DNA of 6,044 bases from Gammaproteobacteria bacterium. GTDB taxonomy: Bacteria > Pseudomonadota > Gammaproteobacteria > CAISUE01. Positions 6,042 through 6,044 of this stretch are shown in pieces (within the stretch, counting starts at the first letter, position 1; each line of letters begins with the position of its first letter). Location of the stretch: assembly GCA_947378515.1 (NCBI GenBank), contig CANCKG010000047.1, positions 1-6,044 of the forward strand, in the 5' to 3' direction. A model generated the notes under the pieces. The model was not told the DNA's origin. It saw only the letters and a program-made list of their open reading frames with translations, and ran no database searches. The position numbers and the translations under genes are program-made.

Positions 6042-6044
6042 ATT

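Noticed and set aside
5982..6044. Defined sigma-70 promoter for alaS
   Set aside because: TTGCAG and TTACAA with TATCTT-like boxes exist on the - strand, but matches are weak and spacing ambiguous, so no promoter is called.

Overview
The window looks like chromosomal DNA of a gammaproteobacterium of moderate GC content. The evidence is the close resemblance of its RodA fragment and alanyl-tRNA synthetase to the enterobacterial proteins, and an ErfK/YbiS-type L,D-transpeptidase. A host-associated Legionellales-type lineage would fit three L,D-transpeptidases side by side and intergenic DNA full of small repeats, but that placement is inference.

Layout from left to right. (1) The 3' end of rodA, the elongasome peptidoglycan glycosyltransferase, on the + strand. 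(2) A 150-bp insertion-like element (577-726) with 15-bp terminal inverted repeats, a perfect 8-bp direct repeat on each side and several internal hairpins, but no gene. (3) A lipoprotein of the YkuD_2-type murein L,D-transpeptidase family (766-1467, +). (4) A short convergent gap with an AAAATTTT centre and five tandem heptamers that run into the end of the next gene. (5) On the - strand, in transcription order: alaS (5981-3378), a secreted YkuD_2-type L,D-transpeptidase (3272-2586) paralogous to the lipoprotein, and an ErfK/YbiS-type L,D-transpeptidase (2432-1509). Between the last two lies a GC-rich, foldable 116-bp block bounded by a perfect 8-bp direct repeat. It can be read as an insertion that split a tandem pair once about 30 bp apart.

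Functionally the left 3.3 kb is a cell-wall locus. RodA polymerises glycan strands, and the three predicted periplasmic or outer-membrane-anchored cysteine transpeptidases could form 3-3 cross-links, attach proteins to peptidoglycan, or trim such links. alaS is a complete, normal housekeeping gene. No CRISPR array, tRNA, rRNA, transposase or phage gene is visible. The most interesting features are the two insertion-like non-coding elements, each with 8-bp flanking repeats, and the cluster of L,D-transpeptidases of two different subfamilies.
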